Below, piece by piece: positions 27,331 to 35,481 of a stretch of 35,958 nucleotides of DNA. The stretch is from Candidatus Bathyarchaeota archaeon (GTDB lineage Archaea; Thermoproteota; Bathyarchaeia; Bathyarchaeales; Bathycorpusculaceae): positions 1 to 35,958 of the forward strand of contig JADGNF010000040.1 of the NCBI GenBank assembly GCA_017883615.1. Reading direction: 5' to 3'. Position numbers and translations under genes: made by a program. Position 1 is the first letter of the stretch; every line of letters begins with the position of its first letter. The notes beneath the pieces are model-generated. The model did no database searches. It was not told the origin of the DNA and saw only the letters and a program-made list of their open reading frames with translations.

Positions 27331-27450
27331 ATGACAAAATTCGCCTCGATTAAACCCATCGATGAAGATCAAAAGCTGAACCCTGCTTTATTGGAAACAT
27401 TAGGCAAAGCGATGGGCGTTCTGCGAAACTTAGAAAGCAACATATCCTAA
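27331..27450 (+). CDS. Possible leaderless small ORF, 39 aa
   Basis: ATG at 27331 lies 28 nt after a TATA-like TTATAC (27302-27307), the spacing expected for a leaderless archaeal mRNA. The product starts MTKFASIKPIDEDQKLNPAL and is hydrophilic and helical, with no recognised motif. Its last 4 nt overlap the end of the DUF1801 gene on the other strand. It could also be a remnant of a longer gene. Confidence 0.35.
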   Translation: MTKFASIKPIDEDQKLNPALLETLGKAMGVLRNLESNIS

Positions 27451-27827
27451 GCTGCGTCCTGATTGCCCCTTTTAGCGAGTTTGAGGGCTTCTTGTAGAAG
27501 TTGCCTTAGAGACCGGTTTTGTGCTTCCTCTTCGGATTTGATTTTTATGTGACGTGCTTCTTTTCCCATCCCCGAGAGCAGGTTTGCAGGGTCTGGGATT
27601 CGCGCGCCGTTGCTGAAGATGAGGCTGATATGTTTCATATTAACGGCAATAGCGAAAACCCAAGTGCTCCTTTCTGAAGGTGAGCTGTAGGTTATCATTC
27701 CGGTTTTTGCTTCGATAGACTCGTCTGCTTTGGGGAAAACTTCGAGGAGGAGTTTGCGCAGGCAAAGAGTATTTTCGCGGCTTTCGCGGCTGTAGGCGGC
27801 GAGGAATTTGTCCAATTGGGCGCTCAT
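27447..27827 (-). CDS. DUF1801 (YdhG-like) protein
   Basis: A 126-residue soluble protein with the DUF1801 pattern: 'LRKLLLEVFPKADESIEAKTGMITY' split around the conserved E..K/G region, then a beta strand 'WVFAIAVNMKHISLIF' and a C-terminal 'KIKSEEEAQNRSLRQLLQEA'. The family is widespread and its biochemical role is unsettled. The ATG at 27827 is preceded by a weak AGAGA. Confidence 0.8.
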   Translation of the reverse strand: MSAQLDKFLAAYSRESRENTLCLRKLLLEVFPKADESIEAKTGMITYSSPSERSTWVFAIAVNMKHISLIFSNGARIPDPANLLSGMGKEARHIKIKSEEEAQNRSLRQLLQEALKLAKRGNQDAA

Positions 27828-28142
27828 TTTGGTCTCTTGAGATTACCGGTTTGTCGTTAAAATGCGCTTCTGGTAGTTAGGTTACCCTTATCCTTCTTCG
27901 TTTTTTCAACGTCCTATTGAGCTTAAATTCGCCAATAGCGACCCCTACCCTAACTTTTTTACCTGAAAACAGCTCCTGACCTATCCCTCCCCCTTTTTCT
28001 GCATACATTGGGTATTAGGCGCCAAACATGACCGCTTTTCTTTTGGGGCGACTCGCGTTTTTATGTGGAGTTAGATGACGGCTCTCCGTAAAACTTATCT
28101 TCTGAGATGCCTCATCGTGCGTTGTTCGCGAGGTACATTGTT
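27828..28142. other. Intergenic region without a gene
   Basis: About 315 nt between divergent genes. A TATA-like TTTTTATGT occurs near 28058-28066, and GAGGT at 28130-28134 is the ribosome-binding site of the next gene. Nothing else is recognised. Confidence 0.5.
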
Positions 28143-29099
28143 ATGGGTAACTTGATGGTTGCAGTCATCGGAACAGCAGGCTATGCCAGCGGCTTAGCCA
28201 AAAAAGGCACCTCCACAGACATCACACTGTACAATTTGAAGAAAGGCGAAGACACCGTTACGCTCATCGAACCCACAAGGTACCCAGAGCGACTTGCGCC
28301 CCTATTCTATGCGGCGTCAGAAGCCACCAAAGCCGTCGTCGTGGTAGACGAGTTAAATGCGGCGCTTGGCGAAAGCCTCGTTATGCTGCAATGCTGCGGT
28401 GTAGACAGTGGCTACTTCGTACTTAGGAACTATTTGCCCAAGGAAAAGATTGAACCCATTATCAAAGGAACCATTTTGGAGAAATACGAGTTCCTCTCAG
28501 ATGACATTAATGCTTTGCGGGAAAAACTACTCACCGATGCTGCCCAACAGAAACCAAAGCCAGCAACAGCGGGAACAGTTCCCGTGGATCATGCATTTAA
28601 CGTGAAAGGCGTTGGCGTTGTCGTTCTTGGCGTCGTTGTAAACGGGTCAATTGCTAAACATGATGCACTAACCGTATTCCCGGGCGGAAAAAAAGCGCAA
28701 GTGCGCTCTATCCAGAAGCACGATGAAGACTTTGATTCGGCAGTTGAAGGAGACCGTGTTGGACTTGCACTCAAAAACGTAGATGTTGAAGACGTCGATA
28801 GAGGTGCCGTACTGACTACCGACCAGGCCATTAAGTCGTCGAAAACCTTCAAAGCAAAAGCGTCTTTGGTAAAGTATTGGCCGGCACCAATCAAAGCCGA
28901 CATGGTCTTGCATATTGGTCATTGGATGCAGTTCCTTAATAGCAAAATTGAAGCCGTCTCTGACGAGGGGGACTGGCGTAAACCCACCTTGACGTTAACC
29001 TTGGAAAAGGAACTTGTCTATCGATCAGGAGACAAAGCAGTGCTCATGTACCTGGAAGGCGGCAAACTGCGCGTCGTAGGAACCTTAGAGTTGGCTTAG
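28143..29099 (+). CDS. EF-Tu/SelB-like protein with degenerate GTPase domain
   Basis: 318 residues. The N-terminal 130 residues have the topology of a translational GTPase, but the P-loop reads 'IGTAGYASGLAKKGTSTDI' instead of GxxxxGK(S/T), and DxPG and NKxD are absent. From about 150 a domain-2-like beta barrel ('VKGVGVVVLGVVVNGSIAKHD', 'SIQKHDEDFDSAVEGDRVGLAL') and domain 3 follow as in SelB/EF-Tu. A pseudo-GTPase family of this kind exists in archaea; its role is unknown. GAGGT 8 nt upstream fixes the ATG at 28143. Its stop overlaps the convergent PPC gene by 4 nt. Confidence 0.8.
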   Translation: MGNLMVAVIGTAGYASGLAKKGTSTDITLYNLKKGEDTVTLIEPTRYPERLAPLFYAASEATKAVVVVDELNAALGESLVMLQCCGVDSGYFVLRNYLPKEKIEPIIKGTILEKYEFLSDDINALREKLLTDAAQQKPKPATAGTVPVDHAFNVKGVGVVVLGVVVNGSIAKHDALTVFPGGKKAQVRSIQKHDEDFDSAVEGDRVGLALKNVDVEDVDRGAVLTTDQAIKSSKTFKAKASLVKYWPAPIKADMVLHIGHWMQFLNSKIEAVSDEGDWRKPTLTLTLEKELVYRSGDKAVLMYLEGGKLRVVGTLELA

Positions 29100-29521
29100 C
29101 GAACTTCAAGGAACTCAAAACCTGTTTTCTTATCTACGGCTCTTTTTGCCTCTGTATCTGTTAGTTCGAAGATTATTACTTCTCCAATCTGCCAAACATC
29201 TACACCCAAGCGGACGCATCCTGTGATGGTTTCCTGTTGTCTTCCGAAAGCTGCATGCATGTGTAGCTTGGGGGTCCCTTCCTCGTTCCGGAAAATAGTG
29301 CCGACTCCACACGCTTCGTGGACGCCCTTAAGAAGAGTGGACATAGGTTCGGGTGGGAGAAAGTTACCGTCTTTGGGTCCTACAACGACTCGGCTGTTCT
29401 CTTTGGCTCCGCCTAGAAAAAAGCAGAGGGCACTTTTGATTTGCTGGTTTTCCGCGAAGCCTTCAAGCACATCAGGTATGCGTTCGCCATCGTGTAGTCT
29501 GATGATGAATATTCTGCCCAT
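29096..29521 (-). CDS. PPC/DUF296-domain protein
   Basis: A 141-residue single PPC domain: 'MGRIFIIRLHDGERIPDVL', 'SALCFFLGGAKENSRVVVG', 'HEACGVGTI', the metal-binding-type 'PKLHMHAAFG', and 'GCVRLGVDVWQIGEVIIFEL'. Archaeal and bacterial PPC proteins form trimers. Some bind DNA, but the function of stand-alone forms is unclear. A TTAAG box lies 27 nt before the ATG at 29521, which suggests a leaderless mRNA. Confidence 0.88.
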   Translation of the reverse strand: MGRIFIIRLHDGERIPDVLEGFAENQQIKSALCFFLGGAKENSRVVVGPKDGNFLPPEPMSTLLKGVHEACGVGTIFRNEEGTPKLHMHAAFGRQQETITGCVRLGVDVWQIGEVIIFELTDTEAKRAVDKKTGFEFLEVR

Positions 29522-29648
29522 TTTCGCTTCTGTGAACTGCAAACTTAAGCCTCACCGGTAAGAGGAGGGGTTGGATATAAAAACAATTTCAACCAGAAAA
29601 CTGCACTAAAACTTGAAGTGAAGGCTCTTTTGAGCCTTCGCTGCGTGT

Positions 29649-29849
29649 TTACATTCGGTTTAGGTAAATGGGTTCTTCGGCTTGTTTTTTGCTTTTCTCA
29701 AGAAACGCACTATTGGGGCTTTTGCTTAAAGCTGAAGCGTTTTCAGATGTTGCGGAAACTGTTGCATCTGTGAAAGCGGCAAACTTGGCCTTTGACTTCT
29801 GTGGCACTTGTCTATCCTCCTTTTTGGGAACAGACGGAGTAGTCACCAC
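29649..29849 (-). CDS. Possible small Lys/Ser-rich protein, 66 aa
   Basis: A hydrophilic frame starting GTG, rich in Lys, Ser and Ala (VPKKEDRQVPQKSKAKFAAF..., SALSKSPNSAF), which looks like a basic, perhaps disordered protein. The ribosome-binding site is poor. An 82-codon frame on the opposite strand (29668-29916) competes, and neither is certain. The rest of 29543-29934 shows nothing. Confidence 0.3.
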   Translation of the reverse strand: MVTTPSVPKKEDRQVPQKSKAKFAAFTDATVSATSENASALSKSPNSAFLEKSKKQAEEPIYLNRM

Positions 29850-29934
29850 GCCTAATAAATATTATGGATGGGAAGTTCACCTTGAAAATGTAAATCTGGC
29901 GTTTATTGGGTGCTGAATGGACGAAGAGGCACGT

Positions 29935-30543
29935 TTAGCGGTTATAACGTTGGTTATTCCAAACATCAGCTTGGTCGCTATAGCCGCGGCGCTCCCAGAA
30001 ACCCAGCTCTTTTCGTCTGGTGAACTTCAGATGCGTAACCCAGAGGGCGCTTTTGTAGGCGTACTTGCTTGGCACTATGAGCCGCACTGGAAAACCGTAG
30101 CCTTCTTCAAGCGGTTCTGCGTTGAGTTTTGACGCCAAAATCACGTCATCGTCCGCAAGTTCTTCTCGGAAAAGCGACGTGGTGTAGTTGTCGGCGCATT
30201 CGACTGTAATTGCCTTTGCGGTTTCTTTTGGTTCAACGAGCTTTTCTAATTCGCGAATGTGTACTCCTTCCCATCTGCAATTTAGGACGCTCCAGCCTTC
30301 CACGCAGTGAAAATCACTTACCGAAACCACCGACGGCAACGCCGTAAACTCCGCCCAGCTAAGAGTTACAGGCTTCTCGACCTCGCCATCTACAGTTAGA
30401 GCGTAGGTTTCCAGCTTGATTTTTGGATTAGCCGAGGTGATGCCTGGGTGGTCGGTTCCCCATCTCAAAATTCGTTTGATGGGTTTTTGTCCAGGTGGCA
30501 ATTTTTTCTCTTTTGGTGTTTCAGAAGACAACGCGAACCCCAC
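29935..30543 (-). CDS. Sulfite-oxidase-fold molybdopterin-binding protein
   Basis: A 202-residue oxidoreductase molybdopterin-binding domain. The molybdenum-ligand cysteine is in 'SDFHCVEGWS', followed by 'WEGVHIRELEKLV', 'CADNYTTSL', 'GYGFPVRLIVPSKYAYKSALW' split over two strands, and the terminal 'GFWERRGY'. These match the YedY/sulfite-oxidase family. No Tat or Sec signal is visible from the GTG start, so it is probably cytoplasmic, unlike bacterial YedY (MsrP). No membrane partner is encoded nearby. Confidence 0.87.
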   Translation of the reverse strand: MGFALSSETPKEKKLPPGQKPIKRILRWGTDHPGITSANPKIKLETYALTVDGEVEKPVTLSWAEFTALPSVVSVSDFHCVEGWSVLNCRWEGVHIRELEKLVEPKETAKAITVECADNYTTSLFREELADDDVILASKLNAEPLEEGYGFPVRLIVPSKYAYKSALWVTHLKFTRRKELGFWERRGYSDQADVWNNQRYNR

Positions 30544-30582
30544 TAGATGGGCGTAGGGCAGAAAAATAAACGTTGCTGGCAG

Positions 30583-31695
30583 CTAAGATTCAGCATAGAA
30601 GAAGCTGGAGAGTTGCTGTTGTTGACGTTCTTCTTTGCTGAAAACTGCGACTCTTACGCCGACACGGCGAATTTCCAAATCGGTTTCCACGAGGTATTTT
30701 TCGAAAAGTTCTCTTGCGGCTTTTCGGATTGTTTCTTTGTCTTTTGCCGGTTTCTCAAGCGTCTTCGAACGGCTTTTCCCAGATAAGTTTGTCATGACGG
30801 CGGATATGCCGACTTGGCGGTAGCTGAGGTTCTTTTGGGTGAATTCGGCGTAGATTTCTTCGATTTGTTGGTTGATTTTTTGCATGATGAAGTCGAGGTT
30901 GCGGCTGTTCTCTTTAAGGGTGCTCATTCGGCCGATGGATTCCGCTTCGCCCGCTTCCTGCACGGGTTCGTTGTCGACGCCGTTGGCTGCGTTATGGAAA
31001 TAAATGCCCAGTACTTTGCCGAAAACCTCCAACAGGCGTTGCACATCGTATTTTGCGAGGTCGCCGACGGTTTGGATGCCCATCTCCGACATCTTTGCGA
31101 CGGTTTTTTTTCCGACGCCGAGGAGCACGTCGACGGGCTTAGGTGAGAGGAACGATTCGACCTGTTCGGGGCACACGATGGTGACGCCGTCGGGTTTATG
31201 GATGTCGGAGGCGATTTTGGCGATAAGCATGTTGGGTCCAATGCCGACAGAGAAGGTGACCTGGACTTCCCGCTTTACAGCTTCCTTCATCTTGCAAACA
31301 AGCGCTTCTGCTTCCTCGTAGCTTCCCTGCGTCTTTTTAGTTACATCCAAATAAGCTTCGTCTATGCCGCCAACCTCCAACGCATCCGCAAAACGGCGAA
31401 GAATCGCCATAATCTTGTCGGAAACCTGTTGATAATAATCGTAATCCACCGGCAAGAAAACCGCGTCTTTGCCCTCCAACCGTTTCTGAGCCAAAAACAG
31501 CGGAATTCCTGATTTGACGCCGTATTTGCGGGCTAGGTAGTTGCTGGTGCTCACAGCGCCGCTGGTTTCTGTGCGCCCGCTGTACATGCCGACCACGACA
31601 GGTTTGCCCTTCAGCTCAGGGCGGCGTTGTTCTTCGATTTGGGCAAAAAAGTAGTCCAAATCAACCAGCATCACAATCCGCGCTTGGGTGGGCAT
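30583..31695 (-). CDS. dinB: Y-family DNA polymerase IV
   Basis: Translesion polymerase, 370 residues. Catalytic acidic residues are D12 (VDLDYFF) and D112/E113 (GGIDEAYLDVT). The steric-gate position is F17, where Dpo4 has Tyr. Helix-hairpin-helix 'LLGVGKKTVAKMSEMGI' and the little-finger domain follow. The C-terminus QQQLSSFF (359-366) fits the PCNA-interacting peptide QxxLxxFF. The ATG lies 5 nt from the stop of the upstream radical SAM gene, indicating an operon. Confidence 0.95.
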   Translation of the reverse strand: MPTQARIVMLVDLDYFFAQIEEQRRPELKGKPVVVGMYSGRTETSGAVSTSNYLARKYGVKSGIPLFLAQKRLEGKDAVFLPVDYDYYQQVSDKIMAILRRFADALEVGGIDEAYLDVTKKTQGSYEEAEALVCKMKEAVKREVQVTFSVGIGPNMLIAKIASDIHKPDGVTIVCPEQVESFLSPKPVDVLLGVGKKTVAKMSEMGIQTVGDLAKYDVQRLLEVFGKVLGIYFHNAANGVDNEPVQEAGEAESIGRMSTLKENSRNLDFIMQKINQQIEEIYAEFTQKNLSYRQVGISAVMTNLSGKSRSKTLEKPAKDKETIRKAARELFEKYLVETDLEIRRVGVRVAVFSKEERQQQQLSSFFYAES

Positions 31696-31699
31696 CGGG

Positions 31700-32572
31700 T
31701 TACCTCTTGGCGGGCGGAATCAGCCATGAGCCGTCGCATGCCGCCGTGTTCAGTTTCGGGAGTCCTTCGCGGCAGACTCCAAACTGCATCCCCCGTGCAA
31801 TCGCCAACTCACGCACGTTCGACAACAATCGCAGCCTGAGATCTTTTGGCAGCAAAGTGTTCCCGCCTACTCTTTCTCCCTGTTGGAAGTAAAGTGGCTT
31901 AAGTTTTTCGGCGATTTTTGGCATGGCCTCAGAGAGGCGGCGCCAGTTGTCAGGTTTGGGTTTGTAGGTTGAGCTAGTGATGTGTTTGACGCCGATGGCC
32001 GCAAGGGTGGCGATGAGGGTTTGAGGGTCATCGTTTACAAGTGGGACGATTGGGTCGATGCGGACAGAGACAGGTATGCCTTTGGCGAGGAGGTCTTGTA
32101 CGGCACGGATGCGCTGGGTGGGCGAGGGCGCGTTTGGTTCGAGGGTTTTCGCAAGTTTGTCGTCGTCTGTCGTTATTGTCAAAGCCACCGCACATGGTGT
32201 CCTGCTGAGAATGTCATCGTCGCGCGTTACGATGTCGGATTTAGTTATGATTTGGATCCTACAGTTGCTTTCGGCCAATATTTCGAGACATAGCCGCGTC
32301 CAGCCAATATTGGCTTCCATCCGCGGATAGGGATCCGAAGAGTTGGAAATAGAAACGATCTCTCCTTTCAACTTCGTCGCTTCCCTGCGCAGCGCCGCCA
32401 CGTGGTCTTTTTTGGGTCGGCAATCCGCGAAGTTCTGTACATAGCTACTCGCGTAGCAATAGAGGCACCCATGATCGCATCCACTGTACGGATTGAACGT
32501 CAACTTGCGAGGACACGCGCACATGCCGTTTTGCCAGGGATCGAAACTCGAAATCAAAGGCATTAAGTTCAC
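31700..32572 (-). CDS. SPL-like radical SAM protein
   Basis: 290 residues. The [4Fe-4S] motif is C32-x3-C36-x2-C39 within 'YSGCDHGCLYCYASSY'. 'VSISNSSDPYPRME' and 'IQIITKSDIVTRD' follow, as in the spore-photoproduct-lyase-like/Rv2578c group. True SPL repairs UV thymine lesions, but most relatives are uncharacterised. Here the gene directly precedes dinB, which supports a DNA-damage role by context. The start is GTG, with TTAGGA about 7 nt upstream; an internal ATG at codon 4 is an alternative. Confidence 0.88.
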   Translation of the reverse strand: MNLMPLISSFDPWQNGMCACPRKLTFNPYSGCDHGCLYCYASSYVQNFADCRPKKDHVAALRREATKLKGEIVSISNSSDPYPRMEANIGWTRLCLEILAESNCRIQIITKSDIVTRDDDILSRTPCAVALTITTDDDKLAKTLEPNAPSPTQRIRAVQDLLAKGIPVSVRIDPIVPLVNDDPQTLIATLAAIGVKHITSSTYKPKPDNWRRLSEAMPKIAEKLKPLYFQQGERVGGNTLLPKDLRLRLLSNVRELAIARGMQFGVCREGLPKLNTAACDGSWLIPPAKR

Positions 32573-32753
32573 TCATCAAATCCTAAGCAAACCGCTAAAC
32601 AAAAACTATTCTTCGCTTAACTGATTAACTTAATGGTCAATGAGTGCGCAAGATTTCGAGTAAAACAAAAGTTTTGCAGCACAAAAATGCTAATTATTCG
32701 TGCCTTTAAATAAGGGGGGTATAGAACAAAAATCGCAATAGAGACGAGACCTG

Positions 32754-33310
32754 TTGGTCAACGCATTCACAGTTCAGAAACTTTCAATGGCGCTCAAGCC
32801 AGTTACCGATAACAAGGAGCAAATGCGGCAGTATCATTGCTCCTTAAACCCGCAGTTGACGATTTCGCGATTTTGCTCGTCAAGCGTGCTTTGCATCCGG
32901 CGGATGTTTGGTCTGGACAAATGGCGCTTCCGGGTGGAAAACGCGAACCACAAGATGCAACGCTTTGCGATACTGTAGCCCGTGAAACTATGGAAGAAAC
33001 ATCCATAGACATTAATCAAGCCAGTTTTCTGGGAGTTCTCAACCCAGTCCAATCTCTTCCAAGACGTGACCTTCGGGTTCTGCCGTTTGTCATCCGAATG
33101 GAAAAAGAGCCGAAAATCACTTTGAACAAAGAACTTAAATAGCATACTTGGGTTCTCTACGAGAAAATTGTTCAAAGCAAAGGAAAAACTGTGAAGCCGC
33201 TTTTCGGCGAAGTCTCTGCTTTCCTGCTTCCGAACGCGGTTGTTTGGGGAATAACCTACAAAATCATAAACGACCTAATCAGAACCGTTGAAAGGCTCAA
33301 GATAAAGTAA
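32754..33310 (+). pseudogene. Broken Nudix hydrolase (CoA-pyrophosphatase-like)
   Basis: The Nudix core 'LPGGKREPQD...ARETMEETSI' and 'VKRALHPADVWSGQM' is intact in one frame (32813-33139). The likely N-terminus ('FTVQKLSMALKPVTDNKEQ') is in another frame starting TTG at 32754, implying a frameshift between about 32813 and 32835. An in-frame TAG (33140-33142) then interrupts 'LNKELK-HTWVLYEKIVQ', after which the family C-terminus continues ('NAVVWGITYKII') to a TAA at 33308. Two lesions point to a pseudogene or assembly errors. A TATA-like TTTAAATA sits at 32705-32712. Confidence 0.75.
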
Positions 33311-34697
33311 CAGAAGACTCTTCTTTCTTAACCGTCACAGTTGGGTACCCGAGTTTCTGCCAAGCCGTCATGCCGCCAAGCACATTAGTCACCTCAAAAC
33401 CTCTCCGTTTCAAAATGCTTGCCGCAATACTGGAACGTTTCCCGACCGAGCAAACCACGGCATAACGTTTGTTTCGGCTCAATACGTCAATTTTCTGGGG
33501 CAAATCAGCAAAGAAAATCCTTTGGGCGCCTTCAATTGTGCCTTCCTCGCGCCATTCGCTCGGTTCCCGCACGTCCAAAATCACATAGCGCGCCAAATTT
33601 TCCTTCAATTCAGCAGCGGAAATGGTGTGGATGTGACCGATTGGTTTGCCCTGTTCTTGCCACTCGCCAATGCCGCTGCATAGGAACCCGTAAATGTTGT
33701 TGAATCCAACACGCCAAAAATGCCTCGCCACACGCGCAACATCCGCTTTACGTTCGACCACAAACAGTATTCGCTGATCATAGCTCAGAATCCAGCCTGG
33801 GTAAACGGCTGTTCCACCTCCAAACCACAAACTCAACGAGTTGGAAATGTGTGATCCTGCGAAAGCATTTGGCTGCCTCGTGTCCACAATGACTGAATCC
33901 GTTTCTGTCATTGCGGCTTCGAATTCGGCAACGCTTAGTGATTTAGGTATTGGGAGACCACGAAGTTGCGGCGCACCCGAAAGGTTGTAGGTTTCCATCT
34001 TAGCAAAGTATGCTGGCACAATCATTTCCTGCATTGAGCAGCGTTTCACGAACTCCTCTTTGTCCAGCTTTAGGTAAGGGTTAGTTTTCTTTTCGTAACC
34101 CAATGTACTAAACGCTTGCTCTCCGATTGAGCTGCCACAAACGCTTCCAGAACCATGCGCAGGGTAAATGACCACTTGGTCGCCAAGAAGCATCAGTTTT
34201 TCATTTAAACTAATGAACAGTTTTTCTGCTTGTTTTGTCTGCCCTGATTTGCCCTGCAAGTCGGTTCTTCCAACGGAACCCACAAACAGCGTATCTCCTG
34301 TGAAAACCATCAATGGCTCAGCCGATTTTTCCAAATCGCTAACGGTATAGCACATAGATTCGTCTGTGTGTCCTGGTGTGCTGACTGCCTTGACTCTTAA
34401 CTTGCCCAAATTGGAAGCTTCGCCGTCTTGGAGGTTGTGTTCGCCGTATTTGAAACCAAGAGCTTTGCTGTGGCAGATCTGAGCATTCGATAGGTTTTGT
34501 AGCTCCCGTGAACCTACAACGTAGTCTTCGTTTCGATGCGTTTCAAAAATGTAGCAGATTTTGGCGCAGTTTTTGCGTGCAAGGTGCACATAGATTTGGC
34601 AGTCACGTCTCGGATCAACGACGGCTGCATCTTCGCCGTCAACGAGCATGTAGCTATTGTGGCTGAGTCCTTCTGATTTGACCGTGTACAACTTCAT
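33297..34697 (-). CDS. Metallo-beta-lactamase fold / double rhodanese sulfurtransferase
   Basis: 466 residues. The MBL domain (1-240) resembles persulfide dioxygenases but has THRNEDY (53-59) in place of THxHxDH; H110, D135 and H181 are kept. Rhodanese domain 1 (about 253-355) lacks the active cysteine ('FVVERKADV'). Domain 2 (about 360-455) has C416 in CSVGKRS and is predicted active. The protein probably handles persulfide or thiosulfate sulfur. The ATG at 34697 has GAGGT 8 nt upstream. Its 3' end overlaps the Nudix remnant by 14 nt. Confidence 0.9.
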   Translation of the reverse strand: MKLYTVKSEGLSHNSYMLVDGEDAAVVDPRRDCQIYVHLARKNCAKICYIFETHRNEDYVVGSRELQNLSNAQICHSKALGFKYGEHNLQDGEASNLGKLRVKAVSTPGHTDESMCYTVSDLEKSAEPLMVFTGDTLFVGSVGRTDLQGKSGQTKQAEKLFISLNEKLMLLGDQVVIYPAHGSGSVCGSSIGEQAFSTLGYEKKTNPYLKLDKEEFVKRCSMQEMIVPAYFAKMETYNLSGAPQLRGLPIPKSLSVAEFEAAMTETDSVIVDTRQPNAFAGSHISNSLSLWFGGGTAVYPGWILSYDQRILFVVERKADVARVARHFWRVGFNNIYGFLCSGIGEWQEQGKPIGHIHTISAAELKENLARYVILDVREPSEWREEGTIEGAQRIFFADLPQKIDVLSRNKRYAVVCSVGKRSSIAASILKRRGFEVTNVLGGMTAWQKLGYPTVTVKKEESSVTLS

Positions 34698-34786
34698 AAA
34701 TAAAACCTCAAAAGCAGAAACACTAGAAAAAAGGTGAACATACAGAAATGTGTTGTGCTGGACGTTTAGTGAATCAACAAGCACAG

Positions 34787-34794
34787 TTTATAAT
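34787..34794 (+). promoter_or_regulatory. TATA box for the DUF2096 gene
   Basis: TTTATAAT lies about 40 nt before the ATG at 34831. Just upstream, TGTGCT (34754-34759) and AGCACA (34780-34785) form an inverted repeat in this divergent promoter region. Confidence 0.5.
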
Positions 34795-34830
34795 GATGCA
34801 AATCCAATAGGTTTCTTCGGTGAACTTAAC

Positions 34831-35367
34831 ATGAGTCACGTTGCCAAATCCAAGATTCTGGAAGAAATCATCGTAGAACTCCGAGGGAAAGGCCTTGAAA
34901 TTCCAGCAAACGTTTTGTCCGACCTAAAATCCGCGAGAATCCTCATGAACATTGAGAAGGCAGATGCGCGGGGACGCGGAGAAACCGAACCTAAAATTGA
35001 TGAGTATCTTGGCAACGTTGAAGCTTATGTTATCACGGAAGCAGGCAACCAGTTTACAGCTGAAAAAGTGGAGAAATGGCTAACAGAGCTGGATTTAGCA
35101 AGCTGCGAAAGCTGCATATCCGTAGTAGAGGCGAAGGAAGAGATGCGGATGATTCCGGGAGTTCCACGCGACCAAAAATGGATTCGGGTCGAGCCAATTG
35201 ACTCATTGCCAACAGAGAAATTGGAACAGATGGCAACAGATGTTAAACTGAATTTTCGACGCGAAAAAAACGGGCGTTTAATTGTTTATGGGAGTCAGGA
35301 ACACATCAAGGATTATCTTAAAAAAATGACTGAGGCAGCAAACGGAAAAACGGAAAACAAAACCTGA
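34831..35367 (+). CDS. DUF2096-like archaeal protein
   Basis: A 178-residue soluble alpha/beta protein. Its features are a helical N-terminus ('LEEIIVELRGKGLEIPANVLSDL'), a central 'YVITEAGNQFTAEKVEKWL', and a C-terminal 'VEPIDSLPTEKLEQMA' followed by 'RREKNGRLIVYGSQEHI'. These resemble DUF2096, an archaeal family of unknown function. GGTGA 6 nt upstream supports the ATG at 34831. It is divergent from the MBL/rhodanese gene. Confidence 0.75.
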   Translation: MSHVAKSKILEEIIVELRGKGLEIPANVLSDLKSARILMNIEKADARGRGETEPKIDEYLGNVEAYVITEAGNQFTAEKVEKWLTELDLASCESCISVVEAKEEMRMIPGVPRDQKWIRVEPIDSLPTEKLEQMATDVKLNFRREKNGRLIVYGSQEHIKDYLKKMTEAANGKTENKT

Positions 35368-35481
35368 AACCGGCTTGCGTTTTCTGTTTACTACACAGTT
35401 TTCTGCAAAACACATTTGCTTGCTTTTCCGATTTTACGGCTCCAAAACAGGGAAATAGCAGACAGCCTACAAAAGAGGGCT

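Noticed and set aside
27121-27372. Overlapping 83-codon minus and 62-codon plus frames after tRNA-Gln
   Set aside because: No signals or domain. The region better fits a promoter for the 27331 small ORF.
29668-29916. 82-codon plus-strand frame
   Set aside because: It has no ribosome-binding site and competes with the more plausible basic frame on the other strand.
33140-33142. Amber codon as pyrrolysine in a functional Nudix enzyme
   Set aside because: A second lesion, the upstream frameshift, makes pseudogene or assembly error more likely. No pyl genes are visible here.
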